53,278 nucleotides of DNA from Pseudoxanthomonas suwonensis (GCF_010093235.1 NZ_PDWP01000027.1:1-53278), one strand, 5' to 3'; shown: positions 28,372 to 39,043, counted from the first letter of the stretch. Notes: generated by a model not told the origin, from the letters alone. Numbers and translations are program-made.

Positions 28372-30228
28372 TCAGCGCTGGAGGGCCACCGGGCAGAGCT
28401 GGTACGGGTACGGATCGGTGCCCATCCAGCTGCCGTAGGTCCGGCAGCCCTCCACGTCCAGGACCAGGCCATAACGCTTGGCCAGGGTCCCACCGACCTC
28501 ACGCAGGCGCTCACGCTCGGCTAGTTCGACTGCCCCGACCTCGGTAGCGACCTCAGGATCGCTAATCATCGCCAGCAGGCAACGCCCGGTGGGCGACTGC
28601 CCTGCTTCGACCAGCGTCCGGCTACTGCTGCGCCGCGCTGCCCAGCGCAGCGCAGGACAACTGCCTCGATCCAACATCAGCCACCCGGCAAGACGGTTGT
28701 AAACGGCGTTCTTGTCGTCCTTCCGCGCGATCTGCTCACGCCGCGCCACCGCCTCCGCCGACAGGAGGAGCATCGCCTGCCCGCCCTCGGCGACGGCGCT
28801 TCGCACCTGCGCGCGGTAAGCGTCAGATTCCGGGAAGTTGCTGGCCACGCCCACGTAGGCCGGTCCCGCCGGCAGGAACGGCAGGCGCCATGCATTGGGC
28901 GCGTCGCCAAGCACCAATATGGTGTCCGCGTTGAAACGCTCCGGTGCCTCGACACGTGCGGCCTGCCGCGCCCAGCCTGCGTGGCCCCAGTCGTTCCAAC
29001 CCACTAACGGCACCAGCAAACACAGGATCATCAGGACCTTGCGCAAGCGCACCCGTTCCGGGAGCAGGTGATGCAGTAGCAGCCACAGGGTCAGCGGCGC
29101 CAGCAGCTCCAGAGCCGCCAGATAACGGTGGATGCTGAACACCCCGGTCCATACCACGAAGCCCGCGACCAGGTAGACCACGAGCATGACCCGGGCCGGA
29201 TCACGCGTGACCGTGGCCGCGCCTGCGCCCTGCCCGCGCAGCCGGCGCACGAGCCAGCGGATGGCGGCGGCAATGCCGCCGATGTAGAGCACGGCCCAGG
29301 CCAGCTGCGGCAGGGCGATTTCACTGAAGCGACGTGGCTCAAACGTGAGCCGCAGTGGCCACACCAGCGCCTGTCCCAGGCCCTTGGGCAGCCAGCGCGT
29401 GTCGCTTACCGATACCGGGGCGGCCAACGGCGCCTGGAACCAGGAGTTGAACTGCGGGAACAGCGGGTTCCCGAACGTGTTCCACACCCGGTAGAACCAG
29501 GGCCCGGCCAACAGCGCGAAGGCCAGCAGCGACATCGCCACCAGCACCGCAAGGGCACGCAGCCGGACACGCCAGGGCAGCGGCGCGGCCAGCACCGCGA
29601 GCCCCAGGGCCACTGCATACAGGGCATTGGTGAGTTTCAGCGCCACCGCAGTGCCGAGCAGCGCACCCGCCAGCGCCACCGTCCGGCTCGCCCAGCCGCC
29701 GGCCGAAGGCAGGGCCAGCGCAAGCGCGCCCAGCACCAGCGCCGCGGTGCTGGCATCACCCATCGTATTGCCCAGCTCCGACAGGAAGGCCCCCCCACAC
29801 ATGCCGGCCAGCGCGAGCAGGAACGCCTTGCGGCCCCGCTCCTGTTCCCCTGCCAGGATGCGCCAGGCGATCCAGCACAGGGGCAGGAAGGCCAGTCCGT
29901 GCAGGATGCCGAGGAAGACGCCCGCCACCGGTGCCGGCGCGTGCTGCACCAGCAGGTAGTACGGCACGTCCAGCAGCGGCGTGAAATAACTCTGCAGCTG
30001 CGCCGGGGCCAGGTCGGTCGCGATGCGTCCGTTCAGCCATGCCCAGGCGTTGTAGAGGTGGTAGTTGCGCAGGTCCCAGTTGGTATCCTGGCCGCGCAGC
30101 AGCGAAACCAGAACCGCCAGGGCGACCACCGCGACCGTGGCCATCGCCAGGCCTCGGCGCGAACCCGGCTCGAACTGCCGGGTCCAGCCCCAGCGGCCGC
30201 TGGCCGCCGCTCCAGCGACACCGCTCAT
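28372..30228 (-). CDS. Polytopic membrane protein, glycosyltransferase-like
   Basis: This 618-residue inner-membrane protein has about ten hydrophobic segments. An N-terminal helix (about 28-45) is followed by a loop with DTNWDLRNYHLYNAWAWLNG, an Asp/Asn-rich first loop of the kind seen in GT-C polyprenyl-phosphate sugar transferases. The last third is soluble and ends YGSWMGTDPYPYQLC. I do not recognise a named family with certainty. Its ATG overlaps the stop of the GT2 gene (ATGA), so the two are coupled and probably act in glycan or lipid glycosylation (inference). The GC content looks slightly lower than in its neighbours. Confidence 0.65.
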   Translation of the reverse strand: MSGVAGAAASGRWGWTRQFEPGSRRGLAMATVAVVALAVLVSLLRGQDTNWDLRNYHLYNAWAWLNGRIATDLAPAQLQSYFTPLLDVPYYLLVQHAPAPVAGVFLGILHGLAFLPLCWIAWRILAGEQERGRKAFLLALAGMCGGAFLSELGNTMGDASTAALVLGALALALPSAGGWASRTVALAGALLGTAVALKLTNALYAVALGLAVLAAPLPWRVRLRALAVLVAMSLLAFALLAGPWFYRVWNTFGNPLFPQFNSWFQAPLAAPVSVSDTRWLPKGLGQALVWPLRLTFEPRRFSEIALPQLAWAVLYIGGIAAAIRWLVRRLRGQGAGAATVTRDPARVMLVVYLVAGFVVWTGVFSIHRYLAALELLAPLTLWLLLHHLLPERVRLRKVLMILCLLVPLVGWNDWGHAGWARQAARVEAPERFNADTILVLGDAPNAWRLPFLPAGPAYVGVASNFPESDAYRAQVRSAVAEGGQAMLLLSAEAVARREQIARKDDKNAVYNRLAGWLMLDRGSCPALRWAARRSSSRTLVEAGQSPTGRCLLAMISDPEVATEVGAVELAERERLREVGGTLAKRYGLVLDVEGCRTYGSWMGTDPYPYQLCPVALQR

Positions 30229-31250
30229 CGCTGCACTCCGTCAACGGGCGTGGAGACCGCGACCGCCGCGACCGCAGCGACCGACAGCGCGCCACGCGTG
30301 GCCGGCACGGCCAGGTAGGCCATGCGCTTGGCCTCGACGCGGCCGCGCACCACGTTGTCCAGGACCAGGCCGCACACCAGGGACAGCGCCGCAAGCAGCA
30401 CCAGGGCTACGCACAGGACCGCGGTGGGCAGGCGTGGCACCAGGCCGGTCTCCAGGTAGGTCTGCAGCAGCGGCGCGGCCAGCGCCAGCGCGGCCAGCAG
30501 GCTGGCGACGCTGCCCAGCGAGAAGAACAGCAGCGGCCGTTCCGAATTGAACAGGCGGATGATGGTGGCGAGGATCCGGATCCCGTCCTTCCAGGTGTTG
30601 AGCTTGCTGGTCGAGCCTTCCGGGCGGGCGCCGTAGGCTGTCTGCACCTCGGCCACGGGCATGCGCAGCTGCAGCGCGTGCACCGCCAGCTCGGTCTCAA
30701 TCTCGAATCCGGCCGCATGCGCGGGGAACGACTTGACATAGCGGCGCGAGAACACCCGGTAACCGGACAGCATGTCGTCGAAGCTGTTGCCGAACAGCAG
30801 GCCGGTGCAGCCGGTCAGCAGGCGGTTGCCGAAACGGTGGCCCGGCCGGTAGGCGGCACGTTCGCTGTCCACCCGGGCACCCACTACCATGTCCAGGCCC
30901 TCGTCGAGCAGCCGCCGGACCAGGGCCGGCGCGGCACCGGCCTCGTAGGTGGCGTCGCCATCGACCATCACGTAAACGTCGGCCTCCAGGTCGGCGAATG
31001 CACGCCGGACCACGTTGCCCTTGCCGCGCAGGCACACGCGGTGCACCCGCGCCCCTGCCGCGCGCGCCACGTCAGCGGTCGCGTCGCTGGAGACGTTGTC
31101 GAAGACGTGACATTCGGCCTGCGGCAAGTGCCTGCCGAAGTCCTCGATGACGCGGGCGATCGTGGCCTCCTCGTTGTGGCAGGGCACGAACAGGGCGATC
31201 CGCAGCGCTTTCGGCGCCCGGTCGGGGTCGGGATGGGTGGAGGCACGCAT
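30225..31250 (-). CDS. GT2 family glycosyltransferase (polyprenyl-phosphate type)
   Basis: This 341-residue protein has an N-terminal GT-A domain similar to dolichyl/undecaprenyl-phosphate sugar synthases: LFVPCHNEEATIARVIEDF, FDNVSSDAT, MVDGDATYEAGA (the DxD-like acidic site) and GYRVFSRRYVKSFP. Two C-terminal transmembrane segments (around residues 245-270 and 285-310) anchor it. It probably makes a lipid-linked sugar donor for the adjacent GT-C-like membrane proteins (inference from neighbours). ATG 31250 (MRASTHPD) is preferred; an in-frame ATG at 31277 is possible. Confidence 0.85.
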   Translation of the reverse strand: MRASTHPDPDRAPKALRIALFVPCHNEEATIARVIEDFGRHLPQAECHVFDNVSSDATADVARAAGARVHRVCLRGKGNVVRRAFADLEADVYVMVDGDATYEAGAAPALVRRLLDEGLDMVVGARVDSERAAYRPGHRFGNRLLTGCTGLLFGNSFDDMLSGYRVFSRRYVKSFPAHAAGFEIETELAVHALQLRMPVAEVQTAYGARPEGSTSKLNTWKDGIRILATIIRLFNSERPLLFFSLGSVASLLAALALAAPLLQTYLETGLVPRLPTAVLCVALVLLAALSLVCGLVLDNVVRGRVEAKRMAYLAVPATRGALSVAAVAAVAVSTPVDGVQR

Positions 31251-31316
31251 GGACAGTCCCCTGGATGGCGCGCGCATGTTACTGGGCGCCGGCAGTCCGG
31301 GCGAGCGGGGGCGCCC

Positions 31317-33182
31317 CTAGTCCGGCACCTGCGCCGCGCAGCGCGGCGTGCGCACCTTCTGCATCCAGCCGTCCTCGGTGCTGCCGTCGCGCCCGTGCAC
31401 GCGCAGGGCGAGGCGATGGCTGCCCGGCTGCACCCAGCCAGGCAATCGCCCGCTGGCGGCGAATCCCACGCGTGGATGGGTGGTGTCGGTGCTGTTGCGC
31501 CAGTACTCGGCCACGAACGGCGCGTCCAGTCCGTACTCGGCGCCCCCCAGCACGCGGCCGTCCAGCAGCACCTCCACCGCGGATACCCCTACCCCGTCCT
31601 TGAACGCCCAGCCGCGGACCTCGTAGTCGCAGCCCAGCCGCGCGCGCGGCGAAGGCGCGTCGATCCACGCCATCGCCGGGAGCGTGCACGCCCCCTCGGC
31701 CCGGCCCGGCGGCAGGCGGAACAGCAGGAAACGTTGCGCCAGCCCGTCCACGTCCACCACCTGCGGCGGCGGCAACGGCCCGAGCCAGCCGCACAGCGAG
31801 TGGTAGTACTGCAGCAGCGCCTTGTACTGCATGTCGCTGGGGGAGACCACCAGCAATGCGTGGGAGTCCAGCGGCTGGTCCACCAGCAGCCCCCACAGCT
31901 CCAGCTGCGGCGAGCGGCCGTGGTGGGCGTTCAGCGGATGCGGCAACACGCGGATGTCCGGGTCGCCGATGGCGAAGCCCAGCTCGGCGCCGACCTTGAA
32001 GCTGTCCCCCACCAGGACCGTGCCGTCGGGCATGTCCACCAGGGCGGCGCGCACCTCGTCGGCCAGCTGGTCCCAGCCCACGAAATTGCGGGGGTAGTAC
32101 TTGCTGCCGGCCAGTTCCGCGCGCACCGCCGGCACCGACACGGTCAGCAGCCAGCCGAACGCCAGCAGCGCGCCCGCCGCGGTCGTCGCCCAGGTCGCCA
32201 CCCGCCAGCGCCGCGGCCAGGCCTGCAGCAGCAGCGTCGCCATTGGCAGCAGGGCCAGCCAGGCCGGCAGCGGCCAGTGGAAGCTGACCCGCTCCACGTC
32301 GGTGAAGAAGCCCAGCAGGAAGATGCCGACCGCCACGATCGCGCCGAACAGCCCGAGGAAGCGCCACGGCGGCCGCAACGCGCGCGCCGGCCATGCGCAG
32401 CGCCAGGCCGCCTGCACCATCAGCGCCAGCAGCAGCGGCGTCACCATCAGCGCCTGCACCGGCAGGAACAGCAGCCCCTCCGCATGCAATGCCCAGGGGT
32501 GGCGGTCGACCATCTGGAAGCGCACCCCGGCGTCGCCATGTTCCAGGTTCCACAGCACCAGCGGCGCCCAGGCCAGGATGCCCAGCGCCACCGCCAGCCA
32601 GCCACGTGGATCGGCAAGGAAGCGGCGGCCGTTCGGCAGGCACAGCATCGCCGCCGCGCCAACCAGCAGCACCCCGCCGAAGCGATAGTGGCTCAGCGCC
32701 CCCAGGGCCATGCCGATCCCCAGTTCCAGCACCGCCAGCGCGCTGATCTGGCGCACCAGGTGCGTGCCCGCATGCAGGCACAGGACGGTGGCCAGTGCCA
32801 GCGGCGCATCCGGCAGGGCCAGGACGCCGAGGGTTCCGCTCAGCGGCATCAGCACCGCCAGGCTGCCGGCATGCCAGCCGGCAGCGGCCCCGAACCAGCG
32901 CGTGCCGATGCGCACCACGTACAGCGGCACCAGCGCGCCCATCAGCAGGAACGGCATGCGCAGGGCCAGGGTGTTCTCCCCGCCGATCCAGGTCCCCAGC
33001 CGCACCAGCCATGCCGTCATGCCTGGCAGGTCCGAATAGGCCGGTGCCAGGTGGCGTCCTTCCTGCCAGTAGAAGGCCTCGTCCACGAACAGCGGCAATT
33101 GCGCGGCGACCGCCAGCTTGACCAGGCAGCCCGCCGCCCACAGCAGCGCGAAGACGCGGCGCGCCCTTAGCTCATTCCGCAT
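31317..33182 (-). CDS. GT39/ArnT-like membrane glycosyltransferase
   Basis: This 621-residue PMT_2-type protein has the GT-C hallmark in its first periplasmic loop, LFVDEAFYWQEGRHLAPAY (the DE pair is the catalytic acidic site of ArnT/PMT enzymes). About eleven transmembrane helices follow to roughly residue 365, then a soluble periplasmic C-terminal domain. The latter ends with a beta-rich module (RGWAFKDGVGVSAVEVLLDGRVLGG) resembling sugar-binding Ig-like domains. It is predicted to transfer a lipid-phosphate-linked sugar to an envelope acceptor. It is upstream of and collinear with the GT2 gene, 66 bases apart, and divergent from moxR by 41 bases. Confidence 0.82.
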   Translation of the reverse strand: MRNELRARRVFALLWAAGCLVKLAVAAQLPLFVDEAFYWQEGRHLAPAYSDLPGMTAWLVRLGTWIGGENTLALRMPFLLMGALVPLYVVRIGTRWFGAAAGWHAGSLAVLMPLSGTLGVLALPDAPLALATVLCLHAGTHLVRQISALAVLELGIGMALGALSHYRFGGVLLVGAAAMLCLPNGRRFLADPRGWLAVALGILAWAPLVLWNLEHGDAGVRFQMVDRHPWALHAEGLLFLPVQALMVTPLLLALMVQAAWRCAWPARALRPPWRFLGLFGAIVAVGIFLLGFFTDVERVSFHWPLPAWLALLPMATLLLQAWPRRWRVATWATTAAGALLAFGWLLTVSVPAVRAELAGSKYYPRNFVGWDQLADEVRAALVDMPDGTVLVGDSFKVGAELGFAIGDPDIRVLPHPLNAHHGRSPQLELWGLLVDQPLDSHALLVVSPSDMQYKALLQYYHSLCGWLGPLPPPQVVDVDGLAQRFLLFRLPPGRAEGACTLPAMAWIDAPSPRARLGCDYEVRGWAFKDGVGVSAVEVLLDGRVLGGAEYGLDAPFVAEYWRNSTDTTHPRVGFAASGRLPGWVQPGSHRLALRVHGRDGSTEDGWMQKVRTPRCAAQVPD

Positions 33183-33223
33183 ACCCGTTACACTCCAGCC
33201 CGATCAGGTAATGCAGGCATGCG

Positions 33224-34178
<955 letters not shown>

Positions 34179-34179
<1 letters not shown>

Positions 34180-35150
34180 TGACCCAGGCCGGGGGATACC
34201 TGGCGCGGGCGTGGGCGCTGGCCCAGTCGCTGGAACGCCCGCGCGCGCCCGAACCGCTGCCGGTGGCGATCGACCGCCGCCGGGTCTACGTGCTGCCCAC
34301 CCGCTTCGGCATGTTCTACGCGGCGCTGGTCGTGGCCATGCTGCTGGGCGCGCTGAACTACAACAACAATCCGGCCCTGCTGCTGGCGCTGCTGCTGGGC
34401 GCATCCGGGCTTTCCAGCCTGATCGCCACCCACCTGCAGCTGTCCGGGCTGCGCCTGGAGGCGGTGTCGGCGGAACCGGTGGCCGCCGGCCAGCCGCTGG
34501 CCCTGCGCCTGGCCCTGGCCTGCAGGGACGGGCGTCCACGCCGCGGATTGCGTGCCGACCTGGACGCCGCCCAGGCCTGGACCGCGCTGGACCCCGATGG
34601 CCGCGGCGAGCTCGTCCTCGTGCTCCCGACGACCCGCCGCGGCTGGCTGCAGCCGGGCAGGATCCGCCTGTCCACCACCCAGCCGCTGGGCCTGGCGCGC
34701 GCCTGGTCGCGGCTGTGGCCGCGCCAGCGCCTGCTGGTCTACCCACGCCCGGAAGCCAACCCGCCGCCGTTGCCCGACCACGCCGGCTCCGTGGGCCGGG
34801 GCCGTCCCGACCCGCTGGGCGAGGAACCCCACCAGCTGCGCGCCTACCGCCCCGGCGACGCGCCGCGGACCATCGCCTGGAAACACAGCGCGCGCCGCGA
34901 CACCCTGGTCGTGCGCGAGTTCGAGCGCACCGAAGGGCGCGAACTGGTCCTGGACTGGCGCTCGCTGGCCGCGCTGCCCCTGGAGCCGCGGATCTCGCGC
35001 CTGGCCGCCTGGGTCGACCAGGCCGAGCGCGAAGGTCGCCGCTACCGCCTGCGCCTGCCGGGCCAGGACGACATCGGCCCCGGCCGCGGCCCCGACCACC
35101 ACCATGCCTGCCTGCGCGCGCTGGCCCTGCTGCCGGAGGCCGCGCCGTGA
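34179..35150 (+). CDS. DUF58 domain protein
   Basis: This 323-residue protein has two hydrophobic segments (about 43-62 and 66-83), then the DUF58 core with GEEPHQLRAYRPGDAPRTIAWKHSARRDTLVVREFE (given here as GEEPHQLRAYRPGD and RTIAWKHSARRDTLVVREFE), a von-Willebrand-like fold. DUF58 proteins are the regular partners of MoxR ATPases and TgpA-like transglutaminases. The ATG overlaps the moxR stop by one base (TGATG), and its own stop overlaps the GTG start of the next gene (GTGA). Confidence 0.9.
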
Positions 35151-37099
35151 GCGGACCGAAGGCTCCGCCCCCCGTGCTGCCCGGCGGCACCCGCGCCTGG
35201 ACCCTGGCCACCGCCGGACTGGGCCTGCTGCCACTGCTGCTGATCCTGCCGCCAGCACTGGCCGCCGCACTGGCCGTGGCAGCCGTCGTCGTGACCGCGG
35301 CTTCCTGGCGCCACCCGCTGCCCTCGTGGCTGCGGCTGCTGCTGACCCTGGCCATGCTGGCCCTGGTGCTTGCCCTGATGGGACCCCGCATGGGCCGCGA
35401 CACCGGCTGCGCCCTGCTGGCGGCCATGCTCGCGATCAAGCCGGCCGAGTCCCACCACCTGCGCGATGCGCGCAGCCTGCTGGGCTTCTCGCTGTTCGCC
35501 CCGTTCGCCGCGTTCCTGCTGGACCAGGGCCCGCTGACGATGCTGCTGGGCCTGGCCGCGGTGCTGAGCGCGCTGCTGAGCCTGCAACGCCTGGCCGACG
35601 TGGAGAACGAGGCCGCGCCGCTGCCGCTGCGCGAGGGCATGCGGGTGATGGGCCGGCTGGTGGCGATCGGCCTGCCGCTGGCACTGGCCGCGTTCTGGCT
35701 GTTCCCGCGCCTGCCCTCGCCGCTGTGGGGCGTGCCCGAACGCGCGATCGCCCGCCCGGGCCTGTCCGAGCGCATGGAGCCCGGCGAGTGGCTGGACCTG
35801 ATGTCCGACGACAAGCCGGCGCTGCGGGTGCGCTTCGACACCCCGCCGCCTCCGCCGGAGCAGATGTACTGGCGTGCCCTGGCGCTGTGGAACTACGACG
35901 GTCGCGCCTGGACGCCCGAGGATCGCACCGCGGCGCTGCCACCGCCGCACGTCGAGCATGTCGCCGGCAAGGAGTGGCGCTACGAGGTGGAGATGGAAGC
36001 CACCGACCGCCGGCGCCTGGTGGCGCTGGACCTGCCGGTGGAAGCCCCCGGCGGCGCCCGCCTCGGCCACGACCACGGGCTGGCCTCCGCAAGGCCGCTT
36101 GCCGCGCCCACCCGCTGGCAGTTGCGCTCGGCGCCGGCGCGCAGCTTCGAACCGGAACTGCCACCGGACGTGCGTCGCCTGGCCCTGTCCCTTCCGCCGG
36201 GACGCGATCCTCGCACCCGCGCCCTGGCCGAACAGTGGCGGCGGGAGGCCGGCGGGGACGACGCGGCGATCGTGGCCCGGGCACTGGCCTGGATCCGCTC
36301 CGAATTCGCCTACACCCTCGACGTGCCCCTGCCCGGGCGCGATGCGGTCGACGAGTTCCTGTTCGACCAGCAGCAGGGCTATTGCGAGCACTACAGCTCG
36401 GCGTTCACCGTGCTGATGCGCGCCGCCGGCATCCCCGCGCGCGTGGTGGTCGGCTACGCCGGCGGCTATCCCAATCCCTTCGGTGGCTACTGGATCGTGC
36501 GCCGCATGGACGCCCACGCCTGGACCGAGGTCTGGCTGGAAGGACGCGGCTGGACCCGGGTTGATCCCACTGCCGCGGTGGCGCCCGAGCGCGTGTACGA
36601 CACCATCGAACAGCGCCGCTCGGTGGAGGACGCTGCCGCCGGGCTGCAGGCCCTGCGCCTGGACAACATCGGCAACCTCGCCGACTGGCTGCGCCGCGGC
36701 TGGAACGACCTGGTGCTTGGTTTCAACGCCGAGCGCCAGCAGCAGCTGTTCCGCCCACTGGGGCTGGAACGGCTGCGCCCGGGACAGCTGCTGCTGGTGT
36801 TCTGCGCGCTGGCCGCGGCGGCGGTGGCGGCGATGGCCTGGTGGCTGGCGCGCGGCGAGCGGGAGCGCGATCCGCTGCTGCGCGCCTGGCACCGGCTGGG
36901 CGAGCGCTATGCACGCCTAGGCCTGGGCCGGGAGCCGTACGAGCCTGCCCTGGAATGGGCACGGCGCGTGGCCGCGGCACGTCCGCGGGCCGGCCGGGAG
37001 CTCGTTGCGCTCAGCCAGCGTTTCGCCGATTCGCGTTACGCTCCGGGCCACGGGGGATTGCGCCAGCTGGTCCAGGACCTGCGCCGGCACCGCCCCTGA
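35147..37099 (+). CDS. tgpA: TgpA-type membrane transglutaminase-like protein
   Basis: This 650-residue membrane protein has five or six N-terminal transmembrane helices (DUF3488, residues 1-190) and a periplasmic transglutaminase-like domain with the triad C413 (GYCEHYSSAF), H457 (DAHAWTEVW) and D473 (TRVDPT). A further transmembrane segment (around 548-570) and a C-terminal cytoplasmic tail (DUF4129-like) follow. P. aeruginosa TgpA (PA2873), in the same MoxR-DUF58-TgpA order, is essential for growth. The start is GTG 35147, overlapping DUF58; the much longer open frame upstream is an artefact of GC-rich DNA. Confidence 0.9.
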   Translation: MSGPKAPPPVLPGGTRAWTLATAGLGLLPLLLILPPALAAALAVAAVVVTAASWRHPLPSWLRLLLTLAMLALVLALMGPRMGRDTGCALLAAMLAIKPAESHHLRDARSLLGFSLFAPFAAFLLDQGPLTMLLGLAAVLSALLSLQRLADVENEAAPLPLREGMRVMGRLVAIGLPLALAAFWLFPRLPSPLWGVPERAIARPGLSERMEPGEWLDLMSDDKPALRVRFDTPPPPPEQMYWRALALWNYDGRAWTPEDRTAALPPPHVEHVAGKEWRYEVEMEATDRRRLVALDLPVEAPGGARLGHDHGLASARPLAAPTRWQLRSAPARSFEPELPPDVRRLALSLPPGRDPRTRALAEQWRREAGGDDAAIVARALAWIRSEFAYTLDVPLPGRDAVDEFLFDQQQGYCEHYSSAFTVLMRAAGIPARVVVGYAGGYPNPFGGYWIVRRMDAHAWTEVWLEGRGWTRVDPTAAVAPERVYDTIEQRRSVEDAAAGLQALRLDNIGNLADWLRRGWNDLVLGFNAERQQQLFRPLGLERLRPGQLLLVFCALAAAAVAAMAWWLARGERERDPLLRAWHRLGERYARLGLGREPYEPALEWARRVAAARPRAGRELVALSQRFADSRYAPGHGGLRQLVQDLRRHRP

Positions 37100-37116
37100 T
37101 CCTTCCGGAGGCCGCA

Positions 37117-37656
37117 ATGACCCTGCGCAACATCGTCCGAGTCCTCGCCACCGCAGCAGGCCTGTCGCTGCTGGGTGCCTGCGCCACCGCGCCGCAGCCG
37201 CTGCAGGGCAACTTCCCGCAGATCACCCCGCAGCAGGCGGTGGGCGGCACCCAGGCCGCCAGCCCGGTGCGCTGGGGTGGCCGCATCGTCGAGACCCAGC
37301 CCAAGCAGGACCGCACCTGCTTCCAGGTGATTGGCCTGCCGCTCAACGCCAACGGGCGGCCGGCGCGCGACTCGACCGACGCCAACCAGGGCCGCTTCAT
37401 CGCCTGCCGCGCAGGCTTCTACGACCCGGCGGTGTTCACCCCCGGTCGCGAGGTCACCTTCGTCGGCCAGGTCGCCGGGACCGATACCGTCCGCATCGGC
37501 GAGTACGACTACAGGCTGCCGCAGCTGGCGGCAGACGTGATCTACCTGTGGCCGGAAGTGCGCGAGGTGGAGGTGGTTCCGCCGCCGCACTACCACCCGT
37601 ACTGGGGCCCCTATTGGGGACCTTATCGCCGCGGCCCGTGGGGTTGGTGGTGGTAA
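37117..37656 (+). CDS. Slp-family outer-membrane lipoprotein
   Basis: This 179-residue lipoprotein has a signal peptide ending in a lipobox (LSLLGAC, lipidated C22). The mature part resembles E. coli Slp (carbon-starvation/stationary-phase lipoprotein): QITPQQAVGG, SPVRWGGRIVETQP, and GRFIACRAGFYDPAVFTPGREVTFVG (quoted as GRFIACRAGFYDP). The C-terminus is an unusual aromatic tail, PPPHYHPYWGPYWGPYRRG followed by PWGWWW. CGGAG precedes the ATG. It follows tgpA by 17 bases and is terminated by a clear rho-independent signal. Confidence 0.88.
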   Translation: MTLRNIVRVLATAAGLSLLGACATAPQPLQGNFPQITPQQAVGGTQAASPVRWGGRIVETQPKQDRTCFQVIGLPLNANGRPARDSTDANQGRFIACRAGFYDPAVFTPGREVTFVGQVAGTDTVRIGEYDYRLPQLAADVIYLWPEVREVEVVPPPHYHPYWGPYWGPYRRGPWGWWW

Positions 37657-37680
37657 GCGCCATCCCCTCCGCATGAACGA

Positions 37681-37712
37681 GGACGCCGCCCGATGGGCGG
37701 CGTCTCCGTTTT
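37681..37712 (+). terminator. Rho-independent terminator after slp
   Basis: A 10-bp stem GACGCCGCCC / GGGCGGCGTC with a three-base loop is followed by TCCGTTTT. It ends the moxR-DUF58-tgpA-slp transcript and lies 19 bases before the end of the convergent HIT gene. Confidence 0.85.
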
Positions 37713-37730
37713 GCGGCGCTGGGTTCCCGC

Positions 37731-38078
37731 TCAGGCGCCGAAGTGGCCCAGCGGCGCTCCGGCCAGCAGGTGCAGGTGCACGTGGAAGACGGTCTGCCCG
37801 GCGTGCTCGCGGCAGTTCATCACTACCCGGTAACCGTCCTGGGCCAGGCCCTCGCGGCGGGCGTAATCGGCCGCCGCCAGCATCAGCCGGCCCAGCAGCT
37901 GGGCGTGCTCGGGACGTGCGTCGTCCAGGGTGGGGATGGCATCGTGCTTGGGAATGAACAGCACGTGCACCGGCGCCTGCGGCGCGATGTCCTTGAAACC
38001 GAGGATGTCATCGTCCTCGTAGACGATGGTCGCCGGGATTTCGCGGCGGATGATCTTGCCGAAGATGGTGTCGCTCAT
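37731..38078 (-). CDS. HIT-family nucleotide-binding protein (HinT-like)
   Basis: This 115-residue histidine-triad protein has HVHLHLL at 99-105 (H101 is the catalytic position), and the typical N-terminus DTIFGKIIRREIPATIVYEDD and HVLFIPKH. HinT proteins hydrolyse adenosine phosphoramidates. It is monocistronic, and the DNA upstream of its start carries the tandem REP array. Confidence 0.93.
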   Translation of the reverse strand: MSDTIFGKIIRREIPATIVYEDDDILGFKDIAPQAPVHVLFIPKHDAIPTLDDARPEHAQLLGRLMLAAADYARREGLAQDGYRVVMNCREHAGQTVFHVHLHLLAGAPLGHFGA

Positions 38079-38163
38079 GGTCCGTGGGGCGATTTGCGTG
38101 GATCGCTGCAGCTTAACCCAGCAAAGCCCTTCTCCCCCGGGAGAGCGGTTGTGGATCGCCCCC

Positions 38164-38896
38164 ACGTAGCCCGGATAAGGCCGAAGGCCGCATCCGGGTC
38201 GCGTACGGATCCGTCGCGACGCGGGCGCAGGGACCCGCCAGAACATTGCTTCAGGGGGCGCACACAGGGAACGCCACGATTGGCCCGCACGCCGGCCCCC
38301 GGGTGCGCTTCGCTTACCCGGGCTACGCGGCTTACCGGGGCGACGCGACTCCACGTAGCCCGGATAAGGCCGAAGGCCGCATCCGGGGTCGCACGCGGAT
38401 CCGTCGCGACGCGGGCGCAGGGACCTGCCAGAACATCGCCACAGGGGGCACGCACAGGGACCGCCACGATTGGCCGGCATGCCGGCCCCGGGTGCGCTTC
38501 GCTTACCCGGGCTACGCGGCTTACCGGGGCGACGCGGCTCCACGTAGCCCGGATAAGGCCGAAGGCCGCATCCGGGTCGCACGCGGATCCGCTGCGACGC
38601 GGGCGCAGGGGCCTGCCAGAACATTGCCCCAGGGGGCGCACACAGGGAACGCCACGATTGGCCCGCACGCCGGCCCCCGGGTGCGCTTCGCTTACCCGGG
38701 CTACGCGGTTACCGGGGCGACGCGACTCCACGTAGCCCGGATAAGGCCGAAGGCCGCATCCGGGGTCGCGCACGGATCCGTCGCGACGCGGGCGCCGGGA
38801 CCCGCCAGAACATGGCCCCAGGGGGCGCACACAGGAACCGCCACCATTGGCCGGCACGCCGCCCCCGGGTGCGCTTCGCTTACCCGGGCTACGCGA
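38164..38896. repeat. Tandem array of four ~189-bp REP-pair (BIME) units
   Basis: Units begin at 38164, 38353, 38542 and 38730 (spacings 189, 189 and 188). Each has a GTAG-headed palindrome on the + strand (GTAGCCCGGATAAGGCCGAA onward, ending ATCCGGG), a ~100-base spacer, then a second GTAG-headed palindrome on the minus strand (GTAGCCCGGGTAAGCGAAGC onward). So each unit is a REP pair with outward-facing GTAG heads, as in the REP elements of Stenotrophomonas and relatives that are mobilised by RAYT transposases. Units differ by scattered substitutions. No RAYT gene is in the window. The 965 bases between the HIT start and recR (38079-39043) contain only this array plus about 150 bases in which I see nothing. 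Confidence 0.92.
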
Positions 38897-39043
38897 GCTG
38901 CCGTGGCATCGGGGACGGTGCCAGCGTCGGCCCCTCTGCTCACGCCCCTGCTCACGCCCCGGCCCGCGTCCATACGACGCGGGCCTTCGCCGGCTTGTGC
39001 GCCAATGGCGCGCATGCGCCCGCTCACCGCGGGCGCAAGGCCG

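Noticed and set aside
38164-38896. CRISPR array
   Set aside because: The period is 189 bases, the whole unit repeats including the spacer, and no cas genes are present.
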